A stretch of DNA of 42,110 bases from Candidatus Paceibacterota bacterium (GTDB lineage: Bacteria > Patescibacteriota > Minisyncoccia > Minisyncoccales > GWA2-38-27), in contig JAQVFW010000005.1 in assembly GCA_028697015.1 (NCBI GenBank), positions 1 to 42,110 of the forward strand, read 5' to 3'. Below, in pieces: positions 1-9,158 of this stretch; position 1 is the first letter of the stretch, and every line of letters begins with the position of its first letter. Both the position numbers and the translations under genes were made by a program. The notes beneath the pieces are model-generated. The model did no database searches and had not been told where the DNA came from. It saw only the letters and a list, made by a program, of their open reading frames with translations.

Positions 1-44
1 GACCTTGAATAATTTTTAAAATATAGAAATTAAAAAATAATAAA

Positions 45-3000
45 ATGTTAAGCCGAACAAAAAAAAGAAAAATATTCAAAGGTTTTACTCTTATTGAGTT
101 TTTAATAGTAACTGCAGTTATTGGAATAATGTCTTCAATGGCTGTCGGGTATTTGTCTAGTTCAAGAGAACAAACCAAAGATACAAGAATTGCTCTTGCA
201 ATAGCTCAGATAGAATCGATAGCGGAGATAGTGCATCTTAATGACGGAAAGTATGATGCTCTTTGCTCTAGCGAAACATCTTTATCAACTGAAAGAGGGC
301 TTGATGTTATTCAAAATGATATAACTGCAAACGAAGGAACCGTTGCCTGTTTTGCTAAAGATGACAATTACTGCATTTCGGCATTGTTAAACAGCGGCCT
401 CTATTTCTATATCAAAGACAATATAAGCGCTAAATTTGGAAATCAGGGATGTACAAGCGCTACGGTTGGCGGAGATGAAGACGATGACGATGATGATGGT
501 GATGATGATGGAAACGGAGTAATAATTGATACAGGATGCTATACGGAAGAAAGCTTAATTCTTCAAATCGGAGGAAGCGATCATACTTTGTCTCTTAGAG
601 AAGACGGCACGGTATGGGCTTGGGGAAGAAATAATTACGGACAAGTTGGAGACAACAGTGTTACGGAAAGACATACCCCAGTCCAAGTAAAAGGAGTTGG
701 AGGAGTTGATTATTTAACAAGTATTATTGAAGTTACAGGAAGGGGCTGGCATTCTTTGGCCCTAAAATCAGACGGAACAGTTTATGCTTGGGGAAGAAGC
801 TTGTATGGAGCTCTTGGAGACGGAACTACAATTACAAAATATGCTCCCGTCCAAGTAAAAGGAGTCGGAGGAACCGGGAATTTAACAAACATTAAAGGAA
901 TTGGGACAGGATGGTGGCATTCTCTTGCGATAAGAGAAGACGGCACCGTTTTTGCATGGGGAGGCAATCAGTACGGACAGCTTGGAGACAATAGTACTAC
1001 GGATAGCAATACTCCCGTTCAAGTAAAAGGAGTTGGAGGAAGCGGTTATCTTACCAATGTCTTGCAAGTTGCAGGAGGAAACGAACACACAGTTGCCTTA
1101 AGAGAAGACGGAACTGTTTATGCTTGGGGTAAGAATGAACATGGCCAGCTTGGAGATAATAGTACTACGGATAGATATACTCCAGTCCAAGTAAAAGGAG
1201 TTGGAGGGGAAGGATTTTTAACTAATGCTATAAGTGTTGCTGCAGGAAGCGCATATTCTCTTGCTCTTCTTGAAGACGGAACCGTTTATACTTGGGGAAA
1301 TAATTGGTACGGCCAGCTTGGAGACAATACTACAGAGCATAGTTCTGCTCCCGTCAAAGTAAAAGGAGTAGGAGGAGTTGATTATTTAACTGATATTGTT
1401 GCTATTGCAAGCGGATGGTATCATTCTCTTGCTCTAAAATCAGACGGAACCGTTTATGCCTGGGGAAGCAATCTTTATGGCGGTTTGGGAGTAGGAGTTG
1501 GATCTGATTACATTTCTACTCCTGTTGAAGTTAAGGGAATAGGCGGAGTTGGAAGTTTAACTGGAATTGAAACAATTGGGACGGGACATAGAAATTCCTT
1601 TGCTGTTGGAAGCGACGGGGCAGTTTACGCTTGGGGGCTAAATGATTACGGAGAATTGGGAGATGATACGGTAGAAAGCAGATTTACGCCGGTTAAAATT
1701 TGGAATTTAAGTCCTGGGCTTGTAGTTGAAATTGAAGCTGGAGCTTATCATTCTCTTGGTATTAGAGCAGGCGGCACTGTTTTTGCCTGGGGTTACAATA
1801 GCGCAGGACAGTTGGGAGATAATACTACTCTTGAAAGACTTAGCGGAGTTCAAGTTAAAGATTCAACAGGAGATGATTTTTTTGAAAATGCAGAAGGAAT
1901 TGCCGCCGGAGCTTATCATTCTCTTGCTCTAAAATCAGACGGAACCGTTTATGCCTGGGGGTTTAACGGAGGAGGACAACTGGGAGACGATAGTACGACA
2001 AACAGTTCTCTTCCAGTCCAAGTAAAAGGAGTCGGAGGTTCCGGCAATTTGACCAATGCTACAAGTGTTGCTGCGGGATATTTTCATTCTCTTGCTCTAA
2101 AATCAGACGGCACGGTCTACGCTTGGGGATACAACAATTATGGCCAGCTTGGAGATAATAGTACGACAGAAAGGCATGTTCCAATTCAAGTTAGCATAAC
2201 TAGTGTTTCTGCTATTGCTGCAGGAGATTATCATTCCCTTGCTCTAAAATCAGACGGAACCGTTTGGGCTTGGGGAAAAAATGACAATGGCCAGCTTGGA
2301 GATAATAGTACCACTGAGCGTCTTGTTCCTGTCCAAGTAAAAGGAGTCGGAGGAGAAGGAAATTTATCCGATATTATAGACGTATCTGCCGGAGTTTGGT
2401 TTTCCCTTGCTCTAAAATCAGACGGAACCGTCTATGCTTGGGGATATAATAATTACGGACAGCTTGGAAATGATGATTCTGTAGATAGCTCTGTTCCAGT
2501 CCAAGTAAAAGGAGTCGGAGGAGAAGGAAACTTATCCAATATTTCTGCAATTTCCGCAGGAGGATCTCATTCCCTTGCTCTAAAATCAGACGGAACTGTC
2601 TATTCTTGGGGAAGAAACAATTATGGCCAGCTTGGGGATGCAAGCATAACAACAAGAAGAACTCCCGTAAAGGTAAAGGATGAGGGAGGAGAGAATGAAC
2701 TTACAAATGTTTCTTCAATTTCCGCAGGAATAGACAATCATTCTCTTGCTTTAAAAGAAGAAGGAATTGTTTATTCTTGGGGAAGAAACAATTATGGCCA
2801 GCTTGGCAATGACACGATTACAAATACCGCTGCCCCTTCAAGAACGTGCGATCTTCCGGCTGTTGGAGAAGAGGGAGAACCTCCTGTTCCTGTTGAAGGA
2901 TGCACGGACGAGAATGCTGTAAATTATAATCCGGAGGCGGTAACAGATGACAATTCATGTGAATATTCGTATAGCAGGCCCTCTCAAATTGCGGCTGGAT

Positions 3001-6000
3001 TTTTGCATTCTCTCGTTGTAAGAGAAGACGGAACCGTTTATGCTTGGGGAAGAAATAATTACGGCCAGCTTGGAGATAGCAGCACAGTAGATTGGACTAC
3101 TCCGGTTCTTATTCCCTCCAAAGTAAAAAGCTCAATGAATTATTTTACTGATGCTTTGGACGTTAAGGCAGGATATTATCATTCCCTTGCTCTAAAATCA
3201 GACGGAACCGTTTGGGCTTGGGGATATGGCAATTACGGCCAGCTTGGGATTAATTTTACGACAAGTTACACTCCTATCCAAGTCAAAGGAGTTGGAGGAT
3301 CGGGTTATTTAACAAATATTATAGCAATAGGGATAGGCAATGATTATTCCCTTGCTCTAAAATCAGACGGAACCGTTTATGCCTGGGGAAGAAATTATTA
3401 CGGCTATTTAGGAGATGATACTACGACAAACAGAAGTACTCCCGTCCAAGTAAAAGGAGTGGGAGGAGAAGGATATTTGACCAGTATTACGGACATTGCT
3501 GCAGGGGTTTATCATACTCTTGCCCTAAAATCAGACGGTACGGTTTACTCTTGGGGATATAATGGTATTGGCCAGCTTGGAGACGGAACTACGGTAAATA
3601 AGCATACTCCCGTCCAAGTAAAAGGAGTGGGAGGAGAAGGATATTTGACCGATATTGTCGCAATTGCCGCAGGAGATTATCATTCCCTTGCTCTAAAATC
3701 AGACGGAACCGTTTGGGCTTGGGGAGAAAACGTAGTTGGCCAATTGGGAGATAATACTACGACAAATAGAAGTACTCCGGTCCAGGTAAAAGGAGTGGGA
3801 GGAGAAGGATATTTAACAAATGTTGCTAGCGTTGCCGCAGGGAACGCATATTCTCTTGCTCTTCTTGATGACGGCACGGTTTACGCTTTGGGGTATAATG
3901 GATCAGGGCAATTAGGAGATAATACTACAACAAACAGAAGTACCCCCGTTCAAGTTAAAGGTCCTTTTGGAATAGGATATTTGACCGATATTGTCGGTAT
4001 TGCGGCGGGATGGAAACATTCTCTTGCAACAAGAGAAGATGGCACTGCTTGGGCTTGGGGATATAACGGATGGGGACAATTAGGGGATAGAACTACAACA
4101 GATAGGCATTTTCCTGTCAAAGTTCTTTTTGAAGATGAGCCGGTTTTTGAAGGATCAATTGCTCAAATTTCATCAGGAAAGGAAACCGGAGCCGGAAATC
4201 ATACTGTTGCTCTTCTTGACGATGGAACGGTTTATGCTTGGGGATATAATAATATTGGACAGCTTGGAGATGGAACTCAGACAAACAGGCGCATCCCTGT
4301 ACAAGTTAAAAGCACAGACGGAACAATAGGCCTAACTAATATTATAGAAGTTGCAGCCGGGGGGAATCATTCTCTTGCGCTTGCAACAGGCGGAACAGTT
4401 TATGCGTGGGGATGGAATGCCTACGGCCAGCTTGGGGATAATACTACAACAAGCAGAGTTGTTCCTGTAGAGGTTAAAGGTCCAGGAGGAGCCGGACTTT
4501 TAGAAAATGTTATAAACATCGCTGCAGGAGGTCGTTTCTCTCTGGCTTTAAAAAATGACGGAACCGTATGGGCTTGGGGAAGAAATGGTTCGGGCCAGCT
4601 TGGAGACGGTACTACGACAGATAAGCTTACTCCCGTCCAGGTAAGAGGAGTAAGTGGAAGTGGCTATTTAACCGATATTGTCGCAATTGCCGCAGGAGGC
4701 CTTCATTCTTTAGCACTAAAATCCGATGGAACGGTTTATGCTTGGGGAGAAAACGTAGTTGGCCAATTGGGAGATGTTGATACTTATCAAACAAACAGTA
4801 CTTCTCCTGTAAAAGTTAATGGAGTAGGAGGAGAAGGATATTTAACAAATGTTGCTGCTATTTCTGCGGGATACGTTCATTCTATGGCTTTAAAAGATGA
4901 CGGAACCGTTTTTACATGGGGAAGAAATTATAACGGCCAGCTTGGAGACGGATCAGGCCTTATAGAAAAGCAAACCCCGGTTCAGGTTAAAGGAGTAGGA
5001 GGAGTAGATTATTTAACTGACATTGAAGAAATTTCAGGCGGTCATTCTCATTCTTTGGCCCTAAAATCAGACGGAACCGTTTTTGCCTGGGGATGGAATT
5101 ATAACGGCCAGCTTGGGGATGATACCACTTCAAGCAAGAGTACTCCCGTTCAGGTAAAAGGGAAAGACGGGATTGGTTATTTAACCGATATTATTTCAAT
5201 TGCCGGAGGTTCTTATCATTCCGTTGCTTTAAAAAGCAATAGCACTATTTGGACTTGGGGATATAATATATATGGACAGCTTGGAAATAACACTACGACA
5301 AACAGCGATACTCCCGTTTTAGTACTGTGGGGAACAGATCCGATAATTTACGGATGTACGGATCCGGAAGCGAATAACTTTAATCCTGATGCTGAAATAG
5401 ACGATAGCTCTTGCACGTATCCTGATCCGGTTTTCGGATGCACCGACTTTGAAGCTTTGAATTATAATCCTGTTGCGGATACGGATGATGGTTCTTGTGA
5501 ATATCACCTTGATCCTCTTGTTCAAATTGATGGAGGAGCTTATCATTCTATTGCTGTTACAAACAGCGGAGTGGTTTATACTTGGGGATCAAATACAAAT
5601 GGACAGCTTGGAGACGGAACAACAGTGAGTAGAACTGTTCCTATTCAAGTAAAAGGAGTCGGAGGAGTAAATTATTTAACCAATGTCAAAAGTGTTGCTG
5701 CAGGAGGTCGTTTCTCTCTGGCTTTAAAAAATGACGGAACCGTATGGGCTTGGGGAGATAATTGGTCGGGCAAACTTGGGGACGGAACTACTACTTCTCG
5801 TCTTACTCCTATCCAAGTTAGAGGACCTGGAGGATCCGGTTATTTAACAAGTATTACTTCAATTAGTGGTGGATGGTATTCTGCAACTGCTCTAAAATCA
5901 GACGGCACTGTATGGGCTTGGGGATATAACATACATGGAATGCTAGGAGACGGAACTACAATTACAAAATACACTCCTGTCCAGGTAAAAGGAGTCGGAG

Positions 6001-7862
6001 GATCTGGTTATTTAACAAATATTATAGCAATTGACAGTAATGATTGGCACTCTCTTGCTCTAAAATCAGACGGCACTGTATGGGCTTGGGGAGCAAATCA
6101 TGCTGGGCAATTAGGAGATAATACTACTACAGAAATGCGTCTTACTCCTGTTCAGGTAGTAGGCCCAAATGGATCTGGCTATTTAACGGATATTATTAAA
6201 ATTTCTGCGGGTTATCATCACTCTCTTGCTCTAAAATCAGACGGCACTGTATGGGCTTGGGGAGAAAATAGTCTTGGACAACGAGGAGATGGAACAACTG
6301 TTTTATATAACTATACTCCTGTCCAGGTAGTAGGTCCCGGAGGAGTTGGTTATTTAACAAATATTACCGATATTGCTGCCGGTTTTAGACACTCTTTTGC
6401 TCTAAAATCAGACGGTACTGTATGGGCTTGGGGGGGAAATTGGTATGGTAACTTGGGAGATAATACTATAACAAATAGACGTACTCCTGTTCAGGTTAAG
6501 GGCCCCGGAGGAATTGGTTATTTCTTAAATGTTATAAAAATCGGCGCAGGATTTCATCATTCTCTTGCAATAAAAAGTGATGGAACCGGATGGGCTTGGG
6601 GAGCAAATTATTCTGGACAACTAGGAGATGACACAACTATAGAGAGACATACTCCTGTTAGAATTGGAAGCCCTGAGGATCCGCCTGTTGTTTCTTCAGA
6701 GGTTATTCAAATCTCAGGAGGATATGAACATTCTCTTGCTCTAAAAGAAGATGGTACGGTTTATTCCTGGGGAAGGAATCATTATGGCCAATTGGGAATT
6801 GGTACTACGGTAAACGAGTATAGTCCAATACAGGTAAGAGGTCCTGCTGGTGTTGGTTATTTGACGAACGTTGAAAATATTACCAAAGGAGGTCGTCATT
6901 CTCTTGCAGTAAAGGACGACGGAACCGTATGGGCCTGGGGATGGAATAATGCAGGTCAGCTTGGGGATGGTACTTTAACAAATAGATATACTCCGGTCCA
7001 AGTAAAAGGAGTTGGGGGAACTGGCTATCTTACTAATGCTACAAGCGTTGCAGGCGGATATAGTTTTTCTCTTGCCCTAAAATCAGATGGAACAGTCTAT
7101 GCATGGGGATATAATGTAAATGGTCAATTAGGAAACGGGACTACGACAGATAGTGTTACTGTTCCTGTCCAAGTAAAAGGAGTCGGAGGAGTCGGGTATT
7201 TGACTGATATAACAAGTATTACGGCGGGAAATTATCATGCTCTCGCTTTAAAATCAGATGGCACGGTCTACGCTTGGGGAAGAAATTATAACGGTGAGCT
7301 TGGAGATGGGACTCAAACAAATAAATATACTCCAGTCCAAGTAAAAGGAGTCGGAGGAACAGGGTATTTGACAAATATTGAAAGTTTTATTGGAGGTGCT
7401 TCTTATTCTCTTGCTTTAAAATCAGATGGCACGGTCTACTCTTGGGGAGCAAATTATTCTGGACAACTAGGAGATGGAACAACGACAAACAAATATACTC
7501 CAGTCCAAGTAAAAGGAGTCGGAGGAGTTGATTATTTAACCAGTATTGTTCATGTTGCAGCAGGTTATCATCATACTCTTGCTTTAAAATCAGATGGCAC
7601 GGTCTACTCTTGGGGATATAATGAATATGGTGCATTAGGAGATGGAACAACAACAAACAAATATACTCCAGTCCAAGTAAAAGGAGTTGGAGGAGCAGGG
7701 TATTTATCGTCAATTGAAAATATTTGGGCAGGATCTGTGTTTTTTTCAATGGCCCTTAAAGATGATGGTACCGTTTGGACTTGGGGAAGCAATGAATATG
7801 GTCAGCTTGGAGACGGAACTACAACTACAAGATATACTCCAGTCCAGGTACTTGGGCTTTAG
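45..7862 (+). CDS. Giant type IV prepilin-like protein with 42 RCC1 repeats
   Basis: This 2605-residue protein begins with a class III (type IV pilin) signal: a basic leader ending in KG (residues 12-13), then FTLIEFLIVTAVIGIMS with Glu at mature position 5. A short pilin-like domain with several Cys runs to about residue 142, followed by an Asp-rich tether (about 145-157). The rest is RCC1 repeats of about 50-55 residues with the core DGTVYAWGxNxYGQLGD. I count 42. Breaks in the pattern fall after repeats 7, 14, 21, 28 and 35, so the array reads as six seven-bladed propellers (about 173-551, 564-933, 983-1358, 1373-1758, 1827-2205, 2220-2605). Two linkers carry Cys/Asp motifs of the type GCTDxxAxNYNPxA..DDGSCEY. 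The pilin start predicts membrane insertion and possible assembly into, or display by, a type IV pilus. The RCC1 region is probably a surface binding array. No eukaryotic Ran role is implied. The function is unknown. Confidence 0.93.
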   Translation: MLSRTKKRKIFKGFTLIEFLIVTAVIGIMSSMAVGYLSSSREQTKDTRIALAIAQIESIAEIVHLNDGKYDALCSSETSLSTERGLDVIQNDITANEGTVACFAKDDNYCISALLNSGLYFYIKDNISAKFGNQGCTSATVGGDEDDDDDDGDDDGNGVIIDTGCYTEESLILQIGGSDHTLSLREDGTVWAWGRNNYGQVGDNSVTERHTPVQVKGVGGVDYLTSIIEVTGRGWHSLALKSDGTVYAWGRSLYGALGDGTTITKYAPVQVKGVGGTGNLTNIKGIGTGWWHSLAIREDGTVFAWGGNQYGQLGDNSTTDSNTPVQVKGVGGSGYLTNVLQVAGGNEHTVALREDGTVYAWGKNEHGQLGDNSTTDRYTPVQVKGVGGEGFLTNAISVAAGSAYSLALLEDGTVYTWGNNWYGQLGDNTTEHSSAPVKVKGVGGVDYLTDIVAIASGWYHSLALKSDGTVYAWGSNLYGGLGVGVGSDYISTPVEVKGIGGVGSLTGIETIGTGHRNSFAVGSDGAVYAWGLNDYGELGDDTVESRFTPVKIWNLSPGLVVEIEAGAYHSLGIRAGGTVFAWGYNSAGQLGDNTTLERLSGVQVKDSTGDDFFENAEGIAAGAYHSLALKSDGTVYAWGFNGGGQLGDDSTTNSSLPVQVKGVGGSGNLTNATSVAAGYFHSLALKSDGTVYAWGYNNYGQLGDNSTTERHVPIQVSITSVSAIAAGDYHSLALKSDGTVWAWGKNDNGQLGDNSTTERLVPVQVKGVGGEGNLSDIIDVSAGVWFSLALKSDGTVYAWGYNNYGQLGNDDSVDSSVPVQVKGVGGEGNLSNISAISAGGSHSLALKSDGTVYSWGRNNYGQLGDASITTRRTPVKVKDEGGENELTNVSSISAGIDNHSLALKEEGIVYSWGRNNYGQLGNDTITNTAAPSRTCDLPAVGEEGEPPVPVEGCTDENAVNYNPEAVTDDNSCEYSYSRPSQIAAGFLHSLVVREDGTVYAWGRNNYGQLGDSSTVDWTTPVLIPSKVKSSMNYFTDALDVKAGYYHSLALKSDGTVWAWGYGNYGQLGINFTTSYTPIQVKGVGGSGYLTNIIAIGIGNDYSLALKSDGTVYAWGRNYYGYLGDDTTTNRSTPVQVKGVGGEGYLTSITDIAAGVYHTLALKSDGTVYSWGYNGIGQLGDGTTVNKHTPVQVKGVGGEGYLTDIVAIAAGDYHSLALKSDGTVWAWGENVVGQLGDNTTTNRSTPVQVKGVGGEGYLTNVASVAAGNAYSLALLDDGTVYALGYNGSGQLGDNTTTNRSTPVQVKGPFGIGYLTDIVGIAAGWKHSLATREDGTAWAWGYNGWGQLGDRTTTDRHFPVKVLFEDEPVFEGSIAQISSGKETGAGNHTVALLDDGTVYAWGYNNIGQLGDGTQTNRRIPVQVKSTDGTIGLTNIIEVAAGGNHSLALATGGTVYAWGWNAYGQLGDNTTTSRVVPVEVKGPGGAGLLENVINIAAGGRFSLALKNDGTVWAWGRNGSGQLGDGTTTDKLTPVQVRGVSGSGYLTDIVAIAAGGLHSLALKSDGTVYAWGENVVGQLGDVDTYQTNSTSPVKVNGVGGEGYLTNVAAISAGYVHSMALKDDGTVFTWGRNYNGQLGDGSGLIEKQTPVQVKGVGGVDYLTDIEEISGGHSHSLALKSDGTVFAWGWNYNGQLGDDTTSSKSTPVQVKGKDGIGYLTDIISIAGGSYHSVALKSNSTIWTWGYNIYGQLGNNTTTNSDTPVLVLWGTDPIIYGCTDPEANNFNPDAEIDDSSCTYPDPVFGCTDFEALNYNPVADTDDGSCEYHLDPLVQIDGGAYHSIAVTNSGVVYTWGSNTNGQLGDGTTVSRTVPIQVKGVGGVNYLTNVKSVAAGGRFSLALKNDGTVWAWGDNWSGKLGDGTTTSRLTPIQVRGPGGSGYLTSITSISGGWYSATALKSDGTVWAWGYNIHGMLGDGTTITKYTPVQVKGVGGSGYLTNIIAIDSNDWHSLALKSDGTVWAWGANHAGQLGDNTTTEMRLTPVQVVGPNGSGYLTDIIKISAGYHHSLALKSDGTVWAWGENSLGQRGDGTTVLYNYTPVQVVGPGGVGYLTNITDIAAGFRHSFALKSDGTVWAWGGNWYGNLGDNTITNRRTPVQVKGPGGIGYFLNVIKIGAGFHHSLAIKSDGTGWAWGANYSGQLGDDTTIERHTPVRIGSPEDPPVVSSEVIQISGGYEHSLALKEDGTVYSWGRNHYGQLGIGTTVNEYSPIQVRGPAGVGYLTNVENITKGGRHSLAVKDDGTVWAWGWNNAGQLGDGTLTNRYTPVQVKGVGGTGYLTNATSVAGGYSFSLALKSDGTVYAWGYNVNGQLGNGTTTDSVTVPVQVKGVGGVGYLTDITSITAGNYHALALKSDGTVYAWGRNYNGELGDGTQTNKYTPVQVKGVGGTGYLTNIESFIGGASYSLALKSDGTVYSWGANYSGQLGDGTTTNKYTPVQVKGVGGVDYLTSIVHVAAGYHHTLALKSDGTVYSWGYNEYGALGDGTTTNKYTPVQVKGVGGAGYLSSIENIWAGSVFFSMALKDDGTVWTWGSNEYGQLGDGTTTTRYTPVQVLGL

Positions 7863-7868
7863 GAAAAT

Positions 7869-7897
7869 TTGACAAATCCTCCGTATTTTGCTATTAT
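7869..7897 (+). promoter_or_regulatory. Sigma-70-like promoter of small RNA 1
   Basis: A consensus TTGACA (7869-7874) and TATTAT (7892-7897) are separated by exactly 17 bases. It lies just after the stop codon of the giant RCC1 gene. The predicted start is about 7904, only about 30 bases before a strong terminator, so the product should be a short RNA and not an mRNA. Confidence 0.65.
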
Positions 7898-7903
7898 TTT
7901 CAT

Positions 7904-7960
7904 AGTGAGTGTAATACTTATCTAAGTCGGCACAAAGCCCTACTGCAGCAGGGCTTTTTG
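7904..7960 (+). ncRNA. Putative small RNA 1 (about 57 nt)
   Basis: This is a short transcription unit bounded by a good promoter upstream and a Rho-independent terminator (stem AAAGCCCT/AGGGCTTT, 7934-7941 with 7950-7957, then T-rich). There is no ORF of useful length. The 5' part contains TAGTGAGTG (7903-7911) and TCTAAGTC (7921-7928). Each is exactly complementary to a segment of the second small RNA about 100 bases downstream. The unit could also be only the terminated 3' region of the giant gene's transcript. I do not recognise a known RNA family. Confidence 0.4.
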
Positions 7961-7969
7961 CTTTTTTAT
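7934..7969 (+). terminator. Rho-independent terminator after the RCC1 gene
   Basis: An 8-bp GC-rich stem (7934-7941 with 7950-7957) has its loop rich in CTGCAG and is followed by a T-rich tract. It ends both the giant gene and small RNA 1. Confidence 0.8.
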
Positions 7970-7979
7970 TTCACTTTGA

Positions 7980-7985
7980 TATAAT
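7980..7985 (+). promoter_or_regulatory. Putative -10 box of small RNA 2
   Basis: A perfect TATAAT lies 7 bases before the start of the 10-bp stem that begins at 7993. The -35 region is weak (TTGCTT at 7958-7963, 16-bp spacing) and sits in the T-tract of the preceding terminator. Confidence 0.45.
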
Positions 7986-7992
7986 AAATTTT

Positions 7993-8053
7993 GAGCTGGG
8001 AGGCACGCACTCACTAAAGACTTAGAGGAGTAAACTCTCCCGGCTCTTTTTTT
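7993..8053 (+). ncRNA. Putative structured small RNA 2 / murB leader attenuator
   Basis: This compact element has a closing stem of 10 pairs (7993-8002 with 8037-8046, GAGCTGGGAG against CTCCCGGCTC, one G-U). Inside it is a second hairpin: ACTC and CTAA (8009-8012, 8014-8017) pair with TTAG and GAGT (8022-8025, 8028-8031) around an AGAC loop. A run of seven T follows at once, so the outer stem doubles as a terminator. A TATAAT lies 7 bases upstream. It could be an independent small RNA of about 60 nt, or an attenuator in the leader of murB, which begins 52 bases later. I do not recognise the family. It is not an SRP, 6S or tmRNA by sequence. Confidence 0.5.
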
Positions 8054-8105
8054 ATTTCCTGCAAATGGTATTATTAACTAAAGATAATAAATTTTGATTT
8101 TGAAA

Positions 8106-9023
8106 ATGAAAAAAAATATTTCAATAAAAAGATACACTACTTTTAAAATCGGAGGAAAGGCCAAGTATTTTATAAAACTGAGAAAAAAGGAGAAAATAAA
8201 AGAAACAGTACAGGAAATAAAAAAGAAGAAGCTTCCTTTTTTAATTATCGGAGGAGGAAGCAATATCCTTGCAGATGATAAAGGATACAGCGGAGTTATT
8301 TTAAAGATAGACAACAGAGAACTGCAAGTAAAAGACAGCAAGATTTTTATCGGAGCCGGAGCGCCTCTTTCTCTTGCGGTTGGTGCTTCTTTAAAAAATT
8401 CTTTAACCGGACTTGAATGGGCTTCCGGAATTCCAGGGACAGTCGGCGGAGCCATTTATGGGAATGCCGCCGCTTTTGGATTTTCTGTAAAAGATTGTCT
8501 TGAAAGCGTTGATGTTTTTAATATTAAAAAGGAAAAATTAGAAACTGTTTCTGTCTCAAAATGCCAATATGGAAACAAGGAAAGCTTGTTTAAAAAAAAC
8601 AAAGACCTGATTATTGTTTCAGCCGTTTTTAAATTGAAAAAAGGGAGAAAGGAGGAAATTGAAAAGAAAATGAAAGAGCTTATTTCAAAAAGAAAAAAAA
8701 GCCATCCTAACACTTTGCCTTCTGCCGGATGCATATTTAAAAATTACGAAGGAAAAATATTGGATAAAAAAATAATTGAGAAATTTCCCGAGCTTGAAAA
8801 ATTCAACAAGTGGGGAATGATTCCGGTTTCATATCTGATAGAAAAATCAAATCTTAAAGGGAAAAAAGTCGGAGGAGTAAAAGTGTCAAACAAGCATGCG
8901 AACTTTATTGTCAACACCGATAAAGGAAAAAAGAAAGATGTTTTGGAGCTGATTAAGATTATAAAAAAAGAAGTTAAGAAAATTTTCGGCATAAAAATCG
9001 AAGAAGAAGTGCAAAAATTGTAA
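8106..9023 (+). CDS. murB: UDP-N-acetylenolpyruvoylglucosamine reductase MurB
   Basis: MurB is the FAD- and NADPH-dependent enzyme that reduces UDP-GlcNAc-enolpyruvate to UDP-MurNAc, the second committed step of peptidoglycan synthesis, in the cytoplasm. The 305-residue protein shows the family pattern: TTFKIGGKAKYF near the start, the FAD-binding IIGGGSNIL (about 47-55), ASGIPGTVGGAIYGNAAAFG (about 107-126), PSAGCIFKN (about 203-211) and a C-terminal IEEEV. In the position of the usual catalytic Ser (AGS-F) it has Cys (AGCIF), a substitution also found in other MurBs. I chose the ATG at 8106 over an in-frame TTG at 8094 because homology begins here. No Shine-Dalgarno is evident. It stands alone, preceded by the structured small RNAs. 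Confidence 0.93.
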   Translation: MKKNISIKRYTTFKIGGKAKYFIKLRKKEKIKETVQEIKKKKLPFLIIGGGSNILADDKGYSGVILKIDNRELQVKDSKIFIGAGAPLSLAVGASLKNSLTGLEWASGIPGTVGGAIYGNAAAFGFSVKDCLESVDVFNIKKEKLETVSVSKCQYGNKESLFKKNKDLIIVSAVFKLKKGRKEEIEKKMKELISKRKKSHPNTLPSAGCIFKNYEGKILDKKIIEKFPELEKFNKWGMIPVSYLIEKSNLKGKKVGGVKVSNKHANFIVNTDKGKKKDVLELIKIIKKEVKKIFGIKIEEEVQKL

Positions 9024-9158
9024 TTCACACTTGACACATTTTTTAAAAATGAAAAAATAGATAGTAGAAAAGGAAAAATAAAAAAAAGCGCATTGAAAAT
9101 TTAAAATATTTTTAAAACAGCAGTGGTCGGCTGCTGGAAGTCAAAAATTTTTAGAGTA

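Noticed and set aside
782-7792. Many antisense and frame-shifted ORFs of 60-120 codons across the giant gene
   Set aside because: They arise from the repeated codon pattern of the RCC1 blades, contain odd compositions, and recur with the repeat.
560-7862. Regularly spaced repeats resembling a CRISPR or satellite array
   Set aside because: The period is about 150-170 bases, the reading frame is unbroken, and the repeats encode RCC1 blades with mostly synonymous or conservative changes.
9027-9065. Promoter for the 30-residue gene at TTGACA 9031
   Set aside because: The -35 is perfect but no acceptable -10 lies at 16-18 bases; only weak A-rich or misplaced TAGATA hexamers are found.
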